Source: Thioglobus_C sp964448305 (GTDB taxonomy: Bacteria > Pseudomonadota > Gammaproteobacteria > PS1 > Pseudothioglobaceae). From it: 56,651 nt of DNA. The stretch is from positions 1 to 56,651 of the forward strand of contig CAYUWB010000007.1 of the NCBI GenBank assembly GCA_964448305.1. The letters run 5' to 3'. A program made the position numbers and the translations under genes. The notes under the pieces are model-generated. The model was not told the DNA's origin and ran no database searches. It saw only the letters and a list, made by a program, of their open reading frames with translations. Each line of letters begins with the position of its first letter. The stretch's first letter is position 1. Below are positions 16,714 through 25,588 of this stretch, one piece after another.

Positions 16714-17949
16714 ATGAGTGTTGAATTTAGTATTTCTAACCAATATTTACGTTCTAATCGTAAAAAGGGCTTTGTTTCCTTTATTTCTGGCGTCTCTATG
16801 GTGGGGCTAATTCTAAGTGTCATGACACTTATCACTGTATTATCAGTTATGAACGGCTTTCATAAAGAGCTTAGAGATAGAGTATTGAGCGCTATTTCAC
16901 ATTCAACCATTAGTGAATACGATGGTGCTTTAAATAATTGGCAAGCGCTTAGATTGTCCGCTAATCAAAACCCGCATGTACTTGAGTCATCACCCTATAT
17001 CGAGCGCTACGGCCTACTTAGTATTAATGGCAGATCACAAGGTGTTAGTGTGCGAGGCATTAGTCCAACTCTAGAAAAAAGCACCTCAATCTTACTTGAC
17101 AATATTAAAAGCGGTAATGCTGATTTATCCAACACCAATATTTTAATTGGCTCTGGTTTGGCACTGCAACTTGGCGCCAATATTGGCGATAAAATTACCC
17201 TACTAACACCTGAGGTTTCAAACAGCATTATTGGTCTTCAGCCTCGTTTTAAACGCTTTACTTTAAGCGGTATTTTTGATGCTGGTATTAATGAATATGA
17301 CAACAATCTGGCTTTTATTCACCTTGATCAAGCACAAAAACTTTACAACATGAAGGGTGTTGTTTCTGGCATTAGACTTAAAGTAGACGACTTATTCGAG
17401 GCTAAAAAAATCACCAATCAAGTGGTTAAAAAATTAGGCGATAATCACTATTACGGCACAGACTGGACACAGAAAAAGGCCAATTTTATCAAAGCGCTCA
17501 ATCTTGAAAAACAAATGATTGGCATTGTTTTATCACTTATTATTGCTGTTGCTGCTTTTAATATTGTCTCAATGATGGTGATGGTGGTAACCGATAAGAA
17601 AGCTGATATTGCTATTCTTAAAACCATTGGCATGACGCCTAAACGCATTGTTAAACTGTTCTTTTACCAAGGTATTACGATTGGTATTGTCGGCATTACG
17701 CTGGGTATTATTTTAGGTATTTTTCTATCGCTTAATATTGAGTCTGTTGTTAGTGGTATCGAGTCCATACTGGGCTTTCAATTCTTTCCTAAAGATGTGT
17801 TTTATATCAACCGATTCCCTTCTGAGATTCATTTAAGTGACATAATAAAAGTGGCTATTGGTGCTTTTGTTTTGGTTGTTCTAGCGGCAATTTATCCAGC
17901 AAAGCGCGCCGGAAAAATTGAAATCGCCAAGGTGTTAAATCATGAATAG
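16714..17949 (+). CDS. lolC: Lipoprotein-releasing system transmembrane protein LolC/LolE
   Basis: The 411-residue permease has the N-terminal SISNQYLRSNRKKGFVSFISG cytoplasmic start, a first membrane helix near 20-45, a large periplasmic domain and three C-terminal helices (about 270-400) with the FtsX-like pattern. Only one permease gene precedes lolD, so the complex may be a homodimer (LolF-like) unless lolE lies elsewhere. lolD starts 8 bases before its end. Confidence 0.92.
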   Translation: MSVEFSISNQYLRSNRKKGFVSFISGVSMVGLILSVMTLITVLSVMNGFHKELRDRVLSAISHSTISEYDGALNNWQALRLSANQNPHVLESSPYIERYGLLSINGRSQGVSVRGISPTLEKSTSILLDNIKSGNADLSNTNILIGSGLALQLGANIGDKITLLTPEVSNSIIGLQPRFKRFTLSGIFDAGINEYDNNLAFIHLDQAQKLYNMKGVVSGIRLKVDDLFEAKKITNQVVKKLGDNHYYGTDWTQKKANFIKALNLEKQMIGIVLSLIIAVAAFNIVSMMVMVVTDKKADIAILKTIGMTPKRIVKLFFYQGITIGIVGITLGIILGIFLSLNIESVVSGIESILGFQFFPKDVFYINRFPSEIHLSDIIKVAIGAFVLVVLAAIYPAKRAGKIEIAKVLNHE

Positions 17950-18619
17950 TTTAATTCAATGCCAACAAGTGAGCTACCACTACAATAGTGGCGAAGTCAA
18001 AACAGCTGTGCTCGAAGCGCTTAACTTAGATATTGCCTCAGGTGAGTCAATCGCTATTTTAGGACAATCAGGCTGTGGTAAGTCCACACTACTTAACCTG
18101 TTAGGCGGTATGAGCCAACCTAGTGCGGGCCAAGTATTTTTAAACGGTCACAATTTAAACCAATTAAATGAAGATCAAATCACTGATCTGCGTGCTCAAA
18201 ACCTAGGCTTTGTCTATCAATTTCATCATTTGTTAAAAGATTTTAGCGCACTAGACAATGCGGCCATGCCGTTACTAATACGTGGCGACAGCAAGCAAGA
18301 TGCTTTAACATCGGCCAAAGCCTTACTCTCAAAAGTCGGTTTAAAAAATAGGCTTGATCATCGACCTGCTGAGCTTTCTGGTGGTGAGCGTCAGCGTGTT
18401 GCTATTGCTCGCGCCTTAATTACTCAACCTAGTTGCTTACTAGCTGATGAGCCAACAGGTAATTTAGACGCTAAAAATGCAGCGGACACGCTTAAACTTA
18501 TGATTGAACTTAATCAAACGCTAAACTCGGCATTAGTAATCGTGACCCACGATGAAAAAATTGCACAACAAATGCAACGAGTGTTAATTTTAGAAAATGG
18601 GCGACTTAGCGAATCTTAG
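17942..18619 (+). CDS. lolD: Lipoprotein-releasing system ATP-binding protein
   Basis: The 225-residue ABC ATPase has Walker A GQSGCGKST, the signature LSGGERQRVAIARAL, Walker B CLLADEPTGNLD and the H-loop VTHD. With LolC it extracts lipoproteins from the inner membrane. Its last 14 bases overlap the convergent panD gene. Confidence 0.95.
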   Translation: MNSLIQCQQVSYHYNSGEVKTAVLEALNLDIASGESIAILGQSGCGKSTLLNLLGGMSQPSAGQVFLNGHNLNQLNEDQITDLRAQNLGFVYQFHHLLKDFSALDNAAMPLLIRGDSKQDALTSAKALLSKVGLKNRLDHRPAELSGGERQRVAIARALITQPSCLLADEPTGNLDAKNAADTLKLMIELNQTLNSALVIVTHDEKIAQQMQRVLILENGRLSES

Positions 18620-18974
18620 AATCTGTTCTGACGATTGTATTGCTATCATCCACATAACATAGCTTTGGCGCGTAATTTTTAAGCGCTTGTTCGTCATACT
18701 GAGCGTAAGCAGCAATAATCAATAAATCGCCCACGTTAGCCTTGTGTGCAGCTGCACCATTCACTGAAATAACGCCGGAGTTGTCTTTTCCACGAATCGC
18801 ATACGTGGTAAAACGATTGCCGTTGTTAATATTGTAAATTTGGATTTGTTCAAAAGCACCAATGCCAGCAGCATCTAATAACACACCGTCAATCTCACAT
18901 GATCCTTCATAGTCAACTTCACAGGCAGTTGCTGTTACTCTGTGTAATTTTGCTTTTAGAAAAGTTCTTTGCAT
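18606..18974 (-). CDS. panD: Aspartate 1-decarboxylase
   Basis: PanD makes beta-alanine for pantothenate. The 122-residue proenzyme has the self-cleavage site Gly24-Ser25 in YEGSCEID, which generates the pyruvoyl group, and the typical INNGNRFTTYAI and NGAAAHKANVGD motifs. It lies downstream of oadB on the same strand across a 200-base gap holding an inverted-repeat element. Confidence 0.96.
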   Translation of the reverse strand: MQRTFLKAKLHRVTATACEVDYEGSCEIDGVLLDAAGIGAFEQIQIYNINNGNRFTTYAIRGKDNSGVISVNGAAAHKANVGDLLIIAAYAQYDEQALKNYAPKLCYVDDSNTIVRTDSKIR

Positions 18975-19062
18975 AATTGTTTATTTTAATAAATAAAGAC
19001 AGTCTCTTACAAAATTTTAGAATTGATATTTTGTATTTTAGTCCCTTTTAAGAAAGAAGTTA

Positions 19063-19184
19063 TTAGGTTAGTATTTTTTCCTTTATGCAAGGCGAATTTT
19101 AAAAATCCGAAGGCGCATAGTCGAGCTATGTAACTGAGGATTTTTTAAATACAACACAGTCAGAAAGAGAAAATACTAGCCTAG
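19063..19184 (+). repeat. Palindromic 3' element, copy A (after oadB)
   Basis: This is an imperfect palindrome at the 3' end of oadB. The core is AAGGC (19089-19093), left arm, CATAG-TCGAG-CTATG hairpin (19116-19130), then TAACTGA, right arm and AACACAG. The arms TTTAAAAATCC and GGATTTTTTAAA are complementary. An outer stem (19063-19077 with 19170-19184) includes the oadB stop codon. The copy is oriented like the four others relative to its upstream gene. Confidence 0.75.
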
Positions 19185-20306
19185 GAATTGGATCATAATA
19201 CCTGCGGCTATCGCTGATCCTATCACACCCGCAACATTCGGCCCCATCGCATGCATCAATAAGAAGTTATGTGGATTAGATTCCAAGCCGACTTTATTAG
19301 AGACACGAGCTGCCATTGGCACTGCTGATACACCAGCAGAACCGATCAATGGGTTAATTTTACTTTTACTAAAGAGATTCATAGTTTTTGCCATAATCAC
19401 ACCAGAGGCGGTACCAATCGCAAAAGCAACCATGCCCAATAGTAGGATGCCCAATGTTTCAGGCTGTAAGAATGTGTCAGCCATTAGTTTTGAGCCGACC
19501 GCCAAACCTAAGAAAATAGTTACAATATTAATCAAAGCATTTTGTGTTGTATCACTCAAACGATCAACCACGCCTGATTCTTTCATCAAGTTACCAAAAG
19601 CAAACATACCTAGTAATGGCGCTGCATCTGGCAATAATAAAGCCACCAACATCAACAACATAATTGGGAAGATGACTTTTTCTGCTTGAGAAACTTCTCT
19701 GAGTTGTACCATCTCAATTTGACGTTCTTTTTCTGTTGTTAATGCACGCATAATTGGTGGCTGAATCAGTGGCACTAATGCCATATAAGAGTACGAAGCC
19801 ACTGCAATTGCACCTAGTAATTCTGGCGCTAATTTACTCGCCACATAAATACTGGTTGGGCCATCTGCGCCACCAATAATTCCAATAGCAGCAGCATCGG
19901 TAAGACTAAAATCGAATATACCTATAGCTGTTAAAGCCATCGCACCTAAAAGCGTCGCAAAGATACCAAATTGTGCCGCCGCACCAAGCAAGAGTGTTTT
20001 TGGATTAGCCAATAATGGACCGAAATCTGTCAACGCGCCCACACCCATAAAGATAATTAATGGAAAAGCACCTGACTCAATACCGATTACATAAAATACA
20101 TGCAAGATACCACTACCTTCTGCAATGCCAGCGCCAGGAATATTGGCTAAAATCGCACCAAAACCAATCGGCAATAATAACAATGGCTCAAAATTTTTAA
20201 CAATGGCCAAGTACAAAAGCAACATGCCAACTAACAACATAAGGCCTTGACCCCATGCCATTTGATACAAACCAGTATTAACCCAAAGTGTGTTTAATTG
20301 TTCCAT
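19176..20306 (-). CDS. oadB: Oxaloacetate decarboxylase beta subunit (Na+ pump)
   Basis: This 376-residue integral membrane protein is the Na+-translocating decarboxylase subunit. It has about nine hydrophobic segments and the family motifs PLLLLPIGFGAILANIPG, GALTDFGPLLANP, GGADGPTSIYVASKLAPEL (membrane aspartate) and SAGVSAVPMAARV. It decarboxylates carboxybiotin delivered by OadA and exports Na+. It starts 6 bases after oadA. Its stop codon is inside the outer stem of a palindromic element. Confidence 0.95.
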   Translation of the reverse strand: MEQLNTLWVNTGLYQMAWGQGLMLLVGMLLLYLAIVKNFEPLLLLPIGFGAILANIPGAGIAEGSGILHVFYVIGIESGAFPLIIFMGVGALTDFGPLLANPKTLLLGAAAQFGIFATLLGAMALTAIGIFDFSLTDAAAIGIIGGADGPTSIYVASKLAPELLGAIAVASYSYMALVPLIQPPIMRALTTEKERQIEMVQLREVSQAEKVIFPIMLLMLVALLLPDAAPLLGMFAFGNLMKESGVVDRLSDTTQNALINIVTIFLGLAVGSKLMADTFLQPETLGILLLGMVAFAIGTASGVIMAKTMNLFSKSKINPLIGSAGVSAVPMAARVSNKVGLESNPHNFLLMHAMGPNVAGVIGSAIAAGIMIQFLG

Positions 20307-20312
20307 GTTAAA

Positions 20313-22145
20313 TTATGCGAGTGTTAATAAAGTTTGGCCCACTGTCACCGAATCACCTTCTTTCACGTTAATGTCGGTAACCACACCACCTCTAGCTGCT
20401 CTGATTTCAGTTTCCATTTTCATGGCTTCTAAAATAACCAAGACATCGCCTTCATTAACTTTTTGATTTGGCGCCACCATCACTTTCCAAATATTACCAG
20501 AGAGTGGTGCACCAATTGCTTCACCATCTGTTGTTGGCACATCAGCAACAATCTCTTTTTCAGAAGCTTCAGATGCTGGTTCTACAGCATCTGAAGCTGC
20601 TTTCATTGAAGTAACATCGCCACCAGCTGACACTTCAACGGTGTAAGAAGCACCTTTAAATGAAACCGTGTAAGTACCTTCCTCACTGTCTGGCCTTGTG
20701 CAGTTTTCACTTGATTGTGGCACTGGTTCAAAGAAGTCAGGGTTGTTTCTATTTTCTAAAAACGAAACACCGACTTGCGGGAATAAAGCATAAGTTAATA
20801 AATCGTCAACTTTATTGTCAGCCAAAGTAATATTTTTATCAGCCACAATTTTGTCAAATTCTTGTTCAAGAATATGCATCTCTGGTGCAATATTATCTGC
20901 TGGACGACAAGTGATAGGCTCGCTTCCTTCTAATACCTTAGCTTGCAAAGCTTGATCAACCGGTGCCGGTGCTGCACCGTATTCACCTTTTAAAATACCA
21001 GCCGACTCTTTCGTAATAGTTTTATAGCGCTCACCCGTTAATACATTGAGTACTGATTGTGTACCAACAATTTGTGATGTTGGTGTGACTAATGGAATAT
21101 AACCTAAATCTTTGCGCACACGGGGGATCTCTAACAATACTTCATCCATCTTATCTATTGCGTTTTGCTCACGGAGTTGGTTTTCCATATTGGTTAGCAT
21201 GCCACCTGGCACTTGTGAAAGCAAGATACGCGAATCTACGCCTTTAAGTGAACCTTCAAATTGTGCATATTTACAACGAATTGGCCTAAAGTAAGCATCA
21301 ATTTCTTCAAGTTTTTCTAAATCTAAGCCTGTTTTTCTTGGGCTATTTTCTAAAATAGAGACAACAGAGTTAGTCGCCGAATGACCATAAGTCATACTCA
21401 TAGAACCAATGGCTGTATCAACACGATCGATGCCAGCTTCAACTGCTTTAATAATGCTTGCAGTAGAAAGACCTGTGGTCGCATGTGCGTGTAGTTGAAT
21501 TGGGATATCAACCGCTGCTTTTAGTTCTTTGACTAAGTCATAAGCAACGTAAGGCTGTAACAAGCCTGCCATGTCTTTAATACAAAGCGAGTGTGCGCCC
21601 ATGTCCTCAATCTCTTTAGCCATGTCAACCCAAGTTTGCATGGTGTGCACTGGGCTAACTGTATAAGACAATGTGCCCTGTGCATGCTGACCGAGTTTAA
21701 TGGTTTGATCAGTCGCTGTTTTAAGATTGCGCATATCATTCATCGCATCAAAAATACGAAAAACATTCACACCATTATCAACACAACGATCAACAAATTT
21801 GCGTACTACGTCGTCACTATAGTGGCGGTAACCTAATAAGTTTTGCCCTCTAAGCAACATTTGCTGAGGTGTATTTGGCATGACCGCTTTAATCTCACGA
21901 ATTCTATCCCAAGGGTCTTCACCCAAATAACGAATACAAGAATCAAACGTTGCACCACCCCATGACTCCATTGACCAATATCCAATTTTGTCTAATTTAT
22001 CTGCAATTGGCAGCATGTCATCGATACGCATACGTGTTGCAAATAATGACTGGTGCGCATCTCTAAAAACCAGTTCAGTGATTTCAACAGGTTTACTCTG
22101 TGCACTATTAGATTTTTTGGTGATATTTTTTAAAAACTTTAACAT
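20313..22145 (-). CDS. oadA: Oxaloacetate decarboxylase alpha subunit (biotin)
   Basis: The 610-residue protein has an N-terminal carboxyltransferase domain (ELVFRDAHQSLFATRMR, KDMAGLLQPY, the metal motif HAHATTG), a conserved carboxylase middle region, an acidic Ala/Glu-rich linker around 510-545 and a C-terminal biotinyl domain with EAMKMET (Lys about 576). It transfers CO2 from oxaloacetate to biotin. With OadB and OadG it can build a sodium gradient, or run backwards as a carboxylase. Confidence 0.96.
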   Translation of the reverse strand: MLKFLKNITKKSNSAQSKPVEITELVFRDAHQSLFATRMRIDDMLPIADKLDKIGYWSMESWGGATFDSCIRYLGEDPWDRIREIKAVMPNTPQQMLLRGQNLLGYRHYSDDVVRKFVDRCVDNGVNVFRIFDAMNDMRNLKTATDQTIKLGQHAQGTLSYTVSPVHTMQTWVDMAKEIEDMGAHSLCIKDMAGLLQPYVAYDLVKELKAAVDIPIQLHAHATTGLSTASIIKAVEAGIDRVDTAIGSMSMTYGHSATNSVVSILENSPRKTGLDLEKLEEIDAYFRPIRCKYAQFEGSLKGVDSRILLSQVPGGMLTNMENQLREQNAIDKMDEVLLEIPRVRKDLGYIPLVTPTSQIVGTQSVLNVLTGERYKTITKESAGILKGEYGAAPAPVDQALQAKVLEGSEPITCRPADNIAPEMHILEQEFDKIVADKNITLADNKVDDLLTYALFPQVGVSFLENRNNPDFFEPVPQSSENCTRPDSEEGTYTVSFKGASYTVEVSAGGDVTSMKAASDAVEPASEASEKEIVADVPTTDGEAIGAPLSGNIWKVMVAPNQKVNEGDVLVILEAMKMETEIRAARGGVVTDINVKEGDSVTVGQTLLTLA

Positions 22146-22148
22146 TGT

Positions 22149-22400
22149 CTATGCCCCTCTGTGCATCTTGATGGCTTGCTCAATGACAAACTTAGTCTCT
22201 TCATCTAGCTCGTCTTTTAGACTTAAATTGTCGTTATGATGGATTTCATCGTCTTGAGGCGACTGCTTATTCATTTTCTGGATAATAACTGACATAGCTT
22301 TAGTGACGAACACCAATAAAGTTAAAAACAAAAATACAAAGCCCATGCCAAATAGGGTCAGGTTTATTGCTTCTGCTATTAAGTCTGTTTGTTGTTCCAT
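22149..22400 (-). CDS. oadG: Oxaloacetate decarboxylase gamma subunit
   Basis: The 83-residue protein has one N-terminal membrane helix (LTLFGMGFVFLFLTLLVFVTKAM) and a polar cytoplasmic tail, the usual OadG plan; OadG anchors the alpha subunit to OadB. It precedes oadA by 3 bases. Usual zinc-ligand residues at the tail are not obvious. Confidence 0.9.
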   Translation of the reverse strand: MEQQTDLIAEAINLTLFGMGFVFLFLTLLVFVTKAMSVIIQKMNKQSPQDDEIHHNDNLSLKDELDEETKFVIEQAIKMHRGA

Positions 22401-22422
22401 GTTATTTCTTATCTGTTAATTT

Positions 22423-22507
22423 TGGTACCGATGGACGGGGTCGAACCGTCACTCCGTGAGGAACCGGATTTTGAATCCGGCGTGTCTACCAATTCCACCA
22501 CATCGGC
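22423..22507 (-). tRNA. tRNA-Leu(CAA)
   Basis: Read on the minus strand, acceptor GCCGATG pairs with CATCGGT (G-U at the first pair). The anticodon stem CCGGA/TCCGG encloses TTCAAAA, giving anticodon CAA. There is a class II variable arm and a T-arm GACGGTTCGACCCCGTC, and CCA is encoded. It lies between infA and oadG, apparently in the same transcript. Confidence 0.97.
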
Positions 22508-22518
22508 AATAATAAACG

Positions 22519-22737
22519 TTACTTATGCCTAAAGGTAATTCTACCCTTGGTTAAATCATACGGCGTCATTTCAACGGTGACTTTATCGCCAGGCAAAATA
22601 CGTATATAGTGCTTTCGAATCTTCCCAGAAATATGAGCTAAAACACTATGGCCATTTTCCAGTTCAACTGTAAATGTTGTATTGGGTAGCTTTTCTTTAA
22701 CCACACCCTCTAATTCAATATAATCGCTTTTTGACAT
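22519..22737 (-). CDS. infA: Translation initiation factor IF-1
   Basis: The 72-residue S1/OB-fold protein has the family core VVKEKLPNTTFTVELENGHSVLAHISGKIRKHYIRILPGDKVTVEMTPYDLTKGRI, nearly canonical. IF-1 binds the ribosomal A site during initiation. It precedes tRNA-Leu by 11 bases and the oad genes. This arrangement suggests read-through from a strong promoter into a metabolic operon. Confidence 0.97.
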   Translation of the reverse strand: MSKSDYIELEGVVKEKLPNTTFTVELENGHSVLAHISGKIRKHYIRILPGDKVTVEMTPYDLTKGRITFRHK

Positions 22738-22873
22738 CGTATTGTCTTTATCTCAACTTAAGTAAATGGGATTATTTTACCCGAATGTCTAGCCTTAGAC
22801 AAAAAAAGGGAAAGGCTCTAGCATTATTCAAATAAGCTATAATTAGCGTATTTTTAGCTAACGTTAACGGACG

Positions 22874-23695
22874 ATGAAAACAAGTTTTGAATTTTTCCCG
22901 CCAAGAACTGACAAAGGTAAACAAACTTTAGCGCAAGTTCGACGCGAATTAAGCGCAATTGACCCTGAATATTTTTCAGTGACATTTGGCGCTGGTGGAT
23001 CAACACAAGAAGCCACACTTGAAACGGTTTTAGACATTCAAGCTAATGACGGCGTTTCTGCGGCGCCGCATTTGTCATGCATCGGATCTGAAAAAGCAAA
23101 AATTATCGAACTACTTAATCAGTATAAAGCTGCTGATATTAACCGATTGGTTGCACTGCGAGGTGATATCCCATCAGGTGTACGCGATATTGGTGATTTT
23201 CATTATGCTAACGAATTGGTTGAATTTATCAAATCTGAATACAATGATCATTTTCATATTGAAGTAGCCGCCTACCCCGAAGTACACCCACAAGCTAAAA
23301 ACATCCAAACCGACCTTGTGCACTTTGCTAACAAAGTAAAAGCGGGTGCAGATAGCGCTATTACTCAGTACTTTTACAATGCCGATGCCTACTTTAGGTT
23401 TAAAGATGAAGTAGAAAAATTAGGCATTGATGTACCAATCACACCAGGCATTATGCCAATTACTAATTACACGCAGTTGGTTAGATTTTCTAACTTATGT
23501 GGTGCAGAAATCCCTAAATGGATTTTAGAAAGACTAAAGCTTTATGAAGATGATTTGGAGTCTTTGGCGCTATTTGGCACAGAGGTCGTCTCTAATTTAT
23601 GTCAAACCCTTAAAGAGCAAGGTGTAGATAGCTTTCATTTTTATTCAATGAACCGGACTGAGCCGTCACTATCGATTGCTAAAAATTTAATCTAG
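22874..23695 (+). CDS. metF: 5,10-methylenetetrahydrofolate reductase
   Basis: MetF makes methyl-THF for methionine. The 273-residue protein has TSFEFFPPRTDKG at the N-terminus, VTFGAGGSTQE, LVALRGDIP, AAYPEVHP and ITPGIMPITNY. A -10 like TATAAT at 22838-22843 lies 30 bases upstream; the -35 is weak. It converges on the HTH gene with only 2 bases between stops. Confidence 0.95.
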   Translation: MKTSFEFFPPRTDKGKQTLAQVRRELSAIDPEYFSVTFGAGGSTQEATLETVLDIQANDGVSAAPHLSCIGSEKAKIIELLNQYKAADINRLVALRGDIPSGVRDIGDFHYANELVEFIKSEYNDHFHIEVAAYPEVHPQAKNIQTDLVHFANKVKAGADSAITQYFYNADAYFRFKDEVEKLGIDVPITPGIMPITNYTQLVRFSNLCGAEIPKWILERLKLYEDDLESLALFGTEVVSNLCQTLKEQGVDSFHFYSMNRTEPSLSIAKNLI

Positions 23696-23697
23696 AT

Positions 23698-24135
23698 TTA
23701 ATGAGGTTGGGCTTTAACCCAGCCTTGTAGTTTGTGTAATGCTTCTTTATCTTGAGAATGACAACAAGCTTCAAGCACTGCTAAGCGTTCGCCCAACTCT
23801 TCAAAAACCATTTCATAATGTTGGTTTTTAATCTCTTCTTTATAAAGCTTAGACTTTAAAGCAGCGATTGCACTGATATAAGCTTTTTCATTTTCAGCAT
23901 GTGCAGTATCGACTGAGCCTGATTTATAAATAGCATCATTTTTAATCTGCTGCATTTTCTGGATACGTTTGTCTTGCTCAGAATGTAAGCTGGCATTTGG
24001 GTATGCTAATCTCAAGCTGTCTGTGGTGACGTAACCCTCATGTGTTTGTAACTTGCCACTGTTGATTTGATCTTGAATATCAAAACGACTAATACCTAAC
24101 ATTCGTGCCGCTTTGGATACGCTTAACTTAACCAT
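23698..24135 (-). CDS. HTH-domain protein of unknown target
   Basis: From the ATG at 24135, which follows GGGAGAGAAG, the protein has 145 residues. The first 45 form a MerR/excisionase-like winged HTH (VSKAARMLGISRFDIQDQINSGKL...GYVTTDSLRLAYP). Residues 50-125 are charged and helical, likely a coiled coil, and end with adjacent Cys124-Cys125 followed by His. It could be a DNA-binding regulator whose paired cysteines sense redox or metal, but this is inference. It lies 76 bases downstream of hemD on the same strand. Confidence 0.65.
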   Translation of the reverse strand: MVKLSVSKAARMLGISRFDIQDQINSGKLQTHEGYVTTDSLRLAYPNASLHSEQDKRIQKMQQIKNDAIYKSGSVDTAHAENEKAYISAIAALKSKLYKEEIKNQHYEMVFEELGERLAVLEACCHSQDKEALHKLQGWVKAQPH

Positions 24136-24211
24136 CTTCTCTCCCAAAAAAAAATAAGTTATAGTTGACAAAATAACTGTGTTTTATACATTTGTCAAGT
24201 GTATTAGTATT

Positions 24212-24940
24212 TTATAAAATTGATTCTATTGCCTGGACAAGCCCTTCATCATTAGTTTGTGGTGCAACTTCGACCTGATTAAAACCAACCGATTGCGCAT
24301 AAGTTTTAATTCTTTCACTCAACACAGCTAATGGATATTGCTTGATCAGATCAAGCGCATCAGCATCCATTTGTTCAACCATTGCCATCAGAGTAGATAG
24401 GTTTTCTACACTGGTGATGGTAATCACACCTTGGTCACTTTTTAAAAACTGAGTTAACGATGCCTGATGAAAAGACACAACCTTACATTGAGTGCGCTCA
24501 TATACTTCAATATACTCAACTGTGTTATTTTTACCTAAACCCTCTTTCAAGGTTTCTCGGCCGCCCTTACCTCGGAATATCAAAATATCTTTGTCTGATA
24601 ATTCGCTCACCTCAGGCATTGCTAATAATGACTCGCTAGAGGCTTTGGTTTGTGGAAAAGCATCCACTTGAAAACCATGGTCGTTTAACTTTTTTGCCGT
24701 GGCTGAGCCAACCGCAAAAATTTGATCATGGCGATGGCCTAAAGAGCTTAACACCTCAAGACCATATTCCACCGCATTAGCACTAATAAAAATAACCACG
24801 TCATAACGCTCTTTTAAAGGCGCACTTTTTAACGCTTCAATTTTTAAAGTTGGAAATAAAAGCGCCTGATGACCACGCTCATTTACCAATGTTTCTAATG
24901 GCTTGACCTGATTAAGCGGCCTTGTTAATAAAATATTCAA
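24212..24940 (-). CDS. hemD: Uroporphyrinogen-III synthase
   Basis: HemD cyclises hydroxymethylbilane to uroporphyrinogen III, the branch point for heme and siroheme (the latter needed by DsrAB). The 242-residue protein has the two-lobed layout with NILLTRPLNQVKPLETLV, FISANAVEYGL, AVGSATAKKL, LIFRGKGGRETL and TITSVENL. Sequence conservation in this family is always low. It starts 4 bases after the 197-residue gene. hemC is not in the window. Confidence 0.88.
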   Translation of the reverse strand: MNILLTRPLNQVKPLETLVNERGHQALLFPTLKIEALKSAPLKERYDVVIFISANAVEYGLEVLSSLGHRHDQIFAVGSATAKKLNDHGFQVDAFPQTKASSESLLAMPEVSELSDKDILIFRGKGGRETLKEGLGKNNTVEYIEVYERTQCKVVSFHQASLTQFLKSDQGVITITSVENLSTLMAMVEQMDADALDLIKQYPLAVLSERIKTYAQSVGFNQVEVAPQTNDEGLVQAIESIL

Positions 24941-24944
24941 AATA

Positions 24945-25538
24945 TTAAAACCCTAATAGTTCGGCAATAATGCGAATTTTGTTTAATGCTGCACTTTCTG
25001 CAAATTTGCAAATCAATATGGTTTTGGTATTAATACTTGAGACTTCCTCAAGATAGGCACGCATCTGTTTTTCGTTCCAAACTTCTGAAGAATACAAAAT
25101 TGGATATTGAGTAAAACTCAAATTTTGATCACTAACTTTGGCTTCTTTCAAACCAAGTTTGAGTGGTTTAGATGATTGAAAACAAAGTCGATAATCTGAT
25201 AACAACGCCATTACAGCTTTATTTGGCGCTTTATCAACTTCACAAAATAAAGTAAAGTGTTGTTGGTGATCAACCACAGCACTTAACAATTGATTTAGCT
25301 GCTTAGCATCAAGTAATTGAGACTCTTTGATTGATAATACCAACTCAAACTCTTCATCAGTCTCCTCAATGTCTTGGAAAATCTGATCAAGATCCTCATC
25401 GGTATCGATTGGCAAAGATAGGGTTTTAAACATGGCGGAGTAATAATCAAACCGCCAGTCTGATGGCAGATCATCTGGATAAAAATCGTCTTGCAAGTCT
25501 AAGCCGCTACGGCCAATTAAAAATTCTGTTTCACTCAT
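24945..25538 (-). CDS. Divergent DUF72-like hypothetical protein
   Basis: The 197-residue acidic protein opens with GRSGLDLQDDFYPDDLPSDW and then RFDYYSAMF, which resembles the start of DUF72 (YecE) proteins (G..GW...FYP..LP...WL.YYA). The rest is too divergent and too short for the usual barrel of about 240 residues. It may be a degenerate member. It precedes hemD by 4 bases and is divergent from the exchanger gene. Confidence 0.6.
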   Translation of the reverse strand: MSETEFLIGRSGLDLQDDFYPDDLPSDWRFDYYSAMFKTLSLPIDTDEDLDQIFQDIEETDEEFELVLSIKESQLLDAKQLNQLLSAVVDHQQHFTLFCEVDKAPNKAVMALLSDYRLCFQSSKPLKLGLKEAKVSDQNLSFTQYPILYSSEVWNEKQMRAYLEEVSSINTKTILICKFAESAALNKIRIIAELLGF

Positions 25539-25588
25539 TGATACTCAATCCCTTTATAATAAGCAAAAGCTCAAACAACTTAAAAAAT

